A stretch of DNA of 64,000 nt, from assembly GCA_963682055.1 (NCBI GenBank), contig OY821744.1:10890835-10954834 (forward strand), read 5' to 3'. This document shows, piece after piece, positions 42,301 to 64,000 of the stretch. The translations under genes were made by a program, and so were the position numbers. This DNA comes from Primula veris (lineage: Eukaryota > Streptophyta > Magnoliopsida > Ericales > Primulaceae). Each line of letters opens with the position of its first letter. Position 1 is the first letter of the stretch. The notes beneath the pieces are model-generated. The model worked only from the letters and a program-made list of their open reading frames with translations. It did no database searches and was not told the DNA's origin.

Positions 42301-42388
42301 TATAATAACCAAAAATACTGTCGCTTACTTTGTCCCATACCCCATTCTCAATGGGACGACAATACCATACAAAAGGCTGAAACCCCAT
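39363..42388 (-). pseudogene. ABCC: Fragment C: 5' third of gene A (exons 1-8), truncated by the duplication
   Basis: Exons (minus): 42056-42388, 41378-41556, 41126-41165, 40358-40511, 40096-40210, 39926-40006, 39804-39828, 39432-39488, together 984 nt or 328 codons without stop or frameshift. The product covers TMD0 (five expected helices), the L0 linker and the start of TMD1, and has no nucleotide-binding domain. Exon 9 onward is absent because unit 2 starts 84 bp beyond exon 8. If intron 8 is not spliced, translation adds 22 residues and stops at TGA 39365-39363, giving 350 residues. Differences from gene A include Gly for Arg near residue 105 (LDGVNG, as in gene B), Pro to Arg in the DSYPGY motif of exon 4 and Gly to Arg in the FVGP motif of exon 8. 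The promoter, TATA box and leader exon are preserved, so it may be transcribed. It cannot be an ATP-driven pump alone. Confidence 0.9.
40578..40934. mobile_element. Foldback MITE in fragment C intron 3
   Basis: Duplicate of the element at 14985-15340 with the same termini and about 100-bp inverted arms, carried along by the segmental duplication. Confidence 0.7.
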
Positions 42389-42902
42389 TTTCTACTTGCC
42401 AATCAATAGATATTTATATTTAGAAGCACATTAAACTCTCGGTATCTCCCCTGGCGTCAGTTATATTTGGGTGTATCAAGTTCAGTTTATTCAATCGTTT
42501 ATTTTCACAAACCACTCCTGCAGAATATAGCAAACTTCTTAAGCATGACGAGACACGTATCCATACCAAAACCAAGTCATCGGCCAGTTTAAACAAGAAA
42601 CCATAACAATGAAAAAAGGAAATTAGATTATGACTTATGTTACACTAATTGGGTGCACGATACAAACACACGCACAAAACAAATATGGGATCGAGGTATG
42701 GAGCCAAACCAAGAAATGCACACTTCTTAAACAGTTTTCTTTTGAAGAAAAATATGAAGAACAGTTATCGAATGCAAGTTAATCAGACTTTCATTTCTTA
42801 AGAATGACTTGAATACGATATTTCGATGGATTAACTTTTATAAAATCTAAAACCTGAAAGTCTCTTGAGCCAAACAAAAGAAAGTGCAAAGCGGTCTCTT
42901 AC

Positions 42903-42993
42903 CCGGAAAAAGTAGCAAGGTTATAGCAATGTGTTCAAACTCAAGTTAGCAGTGAGAATAAAAAAACGTGTTTTTTTAAGACTGTTTATATCC
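42903..42993 (-). promoter_or_regulatory. Retained TATA box and leader exon upstream of fragment C
   Basis: The GGATATAAA box (about 42984-42993) and the CCGG-gtaagag donor (exon end 42903) are the same as at gene A. The only nearby changes are small, such as loss of one T in the poly-T run and ctctt to ctgtt beside the box. Fragment C therefore still has the apparent core promoter of gene A. Confidence 0.45.
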
Positions 42994-44482
42994 AGCTTTT
43001 AAAGATAATAGAAAAGGCTTTTCAAAAGAATAATTTCAGTGAAGAGAATTAAAAGACCAATAGGAAAGACATACAGTTTTCCTTCTTACTATTAAATATT
43101 AGTAGACTAGCACCATACACAAAGATACAAAAACCATTACCATGTTACTGGGAGATTATTTGACTGCAGCTTCTACTCAGATAAGCTTGGTTATATTAAA
43201 AGTTGATATAAAAAATAAGCTGACCAACCAGATACAAAATAACTAAATAAGATGGGGTAAACTACCAAATAATACAATAATCTTAAAAGTTGGAACTAAA
43301 AGCTCGACCTAAAAATATCATATCTTAAAACTTTCCATGACTCTCTTGTAGAAAATTGAAGGATGAATAAAACCAGACGGAAAATAAAGTTAGACATCTT
43401 TACACAAAATTTCTAAATAGGAAGTGTGTATTCTACAACTCCCAAAACCCTACCTTTTAACTTCCAAATTCTTTTTCTCCGCGCTCTTCAAGTCTAGTGA
43501 TTCTTTTTTTTTTTTTTTTTTTTTTGTATTTATCATTAATTTGACTAAGGTCCTTATAGTTTCGAATAAATTCTAAAGGATATTATGGATTTTAGAAAAA
43601 GATATAGAAAAGATCCTAAAATACGAGGAAAATTTGTCTCTATGATTCTTTATATAGTAGCACTGTTCATTTTTCTCATTAAAAACCTGGTTTTGATCAT
43701 ATTACGAGATGCCTTGATCTGATTTATAATCATTTCAATAATCAATATATGTTAATTTCAAATCATAATGCAATATTGGGTAAAAGTAGACGTTCCATTT
43801 TCAAACTTTAGCATCACTCTTCAATACTAATAATAAAAATGATGATTTATTAGCTGACCCTTAAGGAAAAGGGATTGTTAATAACTTTAATCAAGTGTTA
43901 TATTGGCATTTCTGAACCTTAAAAACGAAATTAGTTGAAAATATGAAGAGTAAGCTTGAATGGGCTTAGTTTTTCTTTCGAAACCTTAAAAATACAGTTT
44001 ATTTAATAAAGCTTCAATGCTGCAACTAAACACACCTTTAGAATCCATCATGATCTTGATTAGAGGAATATACTCCCCAATCAGGTTTGTATAATCAGAT
44101 TTTGTACATGACTGGAAAGAAAACAACGATACACTTGCTCTAAATTTCAAAATCACAGCACAGGGGGTGGGTTGCTTTCATTATAAAGTATAAACCCAAG
44201 CTTCAGAGTTTGCATATACATTTTAGCCAGAAAAAAAGAGCAAGGCATAACATACTGTATCCATCGTTTGAAGTCCAGGGTAGTTTTCTTTCTCATGATA
44301 ATAAATATTATTTCATGGCTCCTTTTTTCAGCCTCAGTGGTCATTACAAAAACAATACGTAATATTTTGCGTGACTTTGTAATATACATGAAGCAGTCTT
44401 CGCTTACAGCAAAATGGCCACAGTTTTAAATGCGTATACGGAAAGTAAAGAATTGAGAGACCAACAATGTGCATTTCTTTCT
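42994..44482. other. Intergenic region between fragment C promoter and gene D 3' end
   Basis: Counterpart of 17401-19861 without the 1.05-kb segment. It contains a 63-bp segment (43622-43684) not found in unit 1, flanked by TAAAA on both sides (43617-43621 and 43680-43684). A T homopolymer near 43505-43525 is longer than in unit 1. No coding sequence seen. The gene D 3'UTR lies at its right end. Confidence 0.6.
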
Positions 44483-62318
<17,836 letters not shown>

Positions 62319-63428
62319 CTTAAATAAGTTACAGGTTAAACACTAACTTAGCTAATACTTCATTGCAACCATGCCTGCAAAGAGATTTAACAAAAAAACA
62401 CTTTAGCTGAAATGCAATAGGGAAACAATACTAGATTAAACAGGTAGAGTAAGCATATCAATTTTGGGGGAAATGAATAATATCATAACTATTAAATAGC
62501 AGCCTAACCTTGATTTTTTCACAAAAGAGATGCACCACAGAACATTTAAAATTTTAAATACACGAGCAAAAACTAAATATAAATTCCCCCATAAAAGACA
62601 TGTTTTTCTACTTTACTGAAAAGATTTGGCTGCATAAATTAGTTTTCTTATAAAAGAGAAAGCCAAAATAACCGAGTCTGTATAGACTACTTGTACTTGC
62701 AAGAAGAGGTCGAATTTTGGTTCAAGCCTGATTTTCTTTTATAATTTACCTAGTAGTATTTCCTTTTATTTGTAAGCTACTTAATGACCTCATCTCTGCC
62801 ATAAAAGCTTTTTGTTCCATGTGCAAGTTGATGATATTCTTAAGGAAATACAATCATTAACCGAAAAGTTTTGTACTTTTTGTATAAACAACAGTACACC
62901 AATACTGAGACTTAAGGAGACAAAGATAAAATCTCGGGATTCGTTTGGTCGACGATTTTAAGCTCTGCCCCTTGACTACCACTTTGTTATTAATATTATT
63001 GTATTTGTATCAAGGGCCTAAAAGACAGCAGATTCAATAAAGAACCCATCTTTATTCAGCTACAATAAAGCCAAGTTTATCAGCTTTAAATTCCTTAAAA
63101 TTGGCCTAATAAGTTACTTTTCTCTCAAGAAATACAATTTCAAACTTGAAACAAAATCACATATTTGTACATATTCAGATAAATATATCATATATCAAAT
63201 CATGAACCATATATCTACTAAAAACAGAAGTAGTTAAATAAACAGTAATATAACAATCACAAACAAAACCAACCAATACCATCTATGAGAATAACCCAAA
63301 AAAGACTGATTTTCAGCTATGTTTTCACTTTCATGGGTATTTAAATATATCAAAAAATATAAAGACATATAAGAGGTTATTAAGATTTTCCAGGAAAATA
63401 GAGAGATAATATTTATTTATTTATTTAC

Positions 63429-63515
63429 CTGATTTTGCTCTCTCAATGTTGATAGAGAGAGAGAGAGAGAAAGAGACGAAACTATGCTATGGAGTAGCAA
63501 ACAAATTGGAAAATT
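63429..63515 (-). promoter_or_regulatory. Non-coding first exon of gene D with a CT-repeat leader
   Basis: Counterpart of 38741-38830. The donor gtaaataaa marks the exon end at 63429. The CT microsatellite in the leader is shorter (about 18 bp, 63454-63471, against about 27 bp in gene B). The leader is joined to the ATG at 62318 by an inferred 5'UTR intron of about 1.1 kb. Confidence 0.5.
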
Positions 63516-64000
63516 TAATAGTAACGACAATATACATACATTACATATAAAGATTATGTCAAATAATTAATAAATAAAATATTATATTTGGACTTTATTA
63601 TATACCACTTAGAGTAGAGTACAAATTAAAATGGTATAATAAGTTAAATACAAAATCGGTCCCCGTAGTTTTAGATTATACCGATATGATTACTTAATTC
63701 CCATAGTTTAAAAGAAATGTACTAATATGGTCGATGAGCGAAATGATGATAATCATGTAAATCAACCTCCCTGTGGTTACTTTAGTAGCATGGTAAATTA
63801 TTCTCATCTCGTGATCATTTACATCAATAATTTCTTAATTTGACTATAATTGTTACTATGAGGTTTAGAAAAATTAAATGACATGACCGATTCTCATATA
63901 CAAGTCAAACAAGCCAGTTTGTTTAGGCGTTGGTCACTCATTAGATGTAAAAAAAATACATTTTTAGAACTAGACTTTTCTTTCTTCCTAATATCATACA
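63516..64000. other. Upstream region of gene D to the window end
   Basis: Near-identical to 38831-39319, AT-rich, no ORF. It should hold the gene D promoter. The window stops about 28 bp before the expected end of the duplicated unit, so the original flank cannot be seen. Confidence 0.6.

Overview
The window is nuclear DNA of a flowering plant, most likely a eudicot. It is AT-rich. Genes are split into 26-27 short exons, the introns are full of small non-autonomous transposons, and the proteins belong to the plant vacuolar ABCC (MRP) clade typified by Arabidopsis ABCC1, ABCC2, ABCC11 and ABCC12. The species cannot be named from the sequence. Every gene that can be supported lies on the minus strand, so genes read from high to low coordinates.

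Layout from left to right. At 530-568 is the 13-codon first exon of a SAPS (SIT4-phosphatase-associated) gene that leaves the window on the left. Positions 569-4156 are its leader and an intergenic stretch with a 725-bp Harbinger-type MITE and a degraded foldback element. Gene A (4157-16794) is a complete 26-exon ABCC gene whose spliced reading frame is open for 1494 codons. It is a short form without the C-terminal tail. Gene B (19862-37632) is a complete 27-exon ABCC1/2-type gene of 1623 codons. Fragment C (39363-42388) repeats only the promoter, 5' leader and exons 1-8 of gene A. Gene D (44483-62318) is a second complete 1623-codon copy of gene B, with 17 amino-acid differences by my hand comparison.

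The structure is explained by one recent tandem duplication of about 25.6 kb. Unit 1 is 13754-39347 and unit 2 is 39348 to about 64028, 28 bp past the window end. The left breakpoint lies in intron 8 of gene A, three bases from exon 9, so the duplication copied all of gene B but only the 5' third of gene A. Gene A versus gene B is a much older tandem duplication with almost the same exon lengths. The two recent units have since diverged by point changes, a 1.05-kb indel, a 63-bp indel flanked by a 5-bp direct repeat, and microsatellite and poly-C length changes.

Functionally, A, B and D encode full ABCC pumps (TMD0-TMD1-NBD1-TMD2-NBD2) with intact ATP-binding motifs. By family these are tonoplast exporters of glutathione conjugates, phytochelatin-metal complexes and similar organic anions into the vacuole. 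I found no unknown multi-gene system. The interest lies in how this pump cluster is growing: copy number, a truncated but promoter-bearing gene 5' of B, loss of the C-terminal tail in A, a GC-AG intron, G-tracts in introns, and foldback elements in introns.
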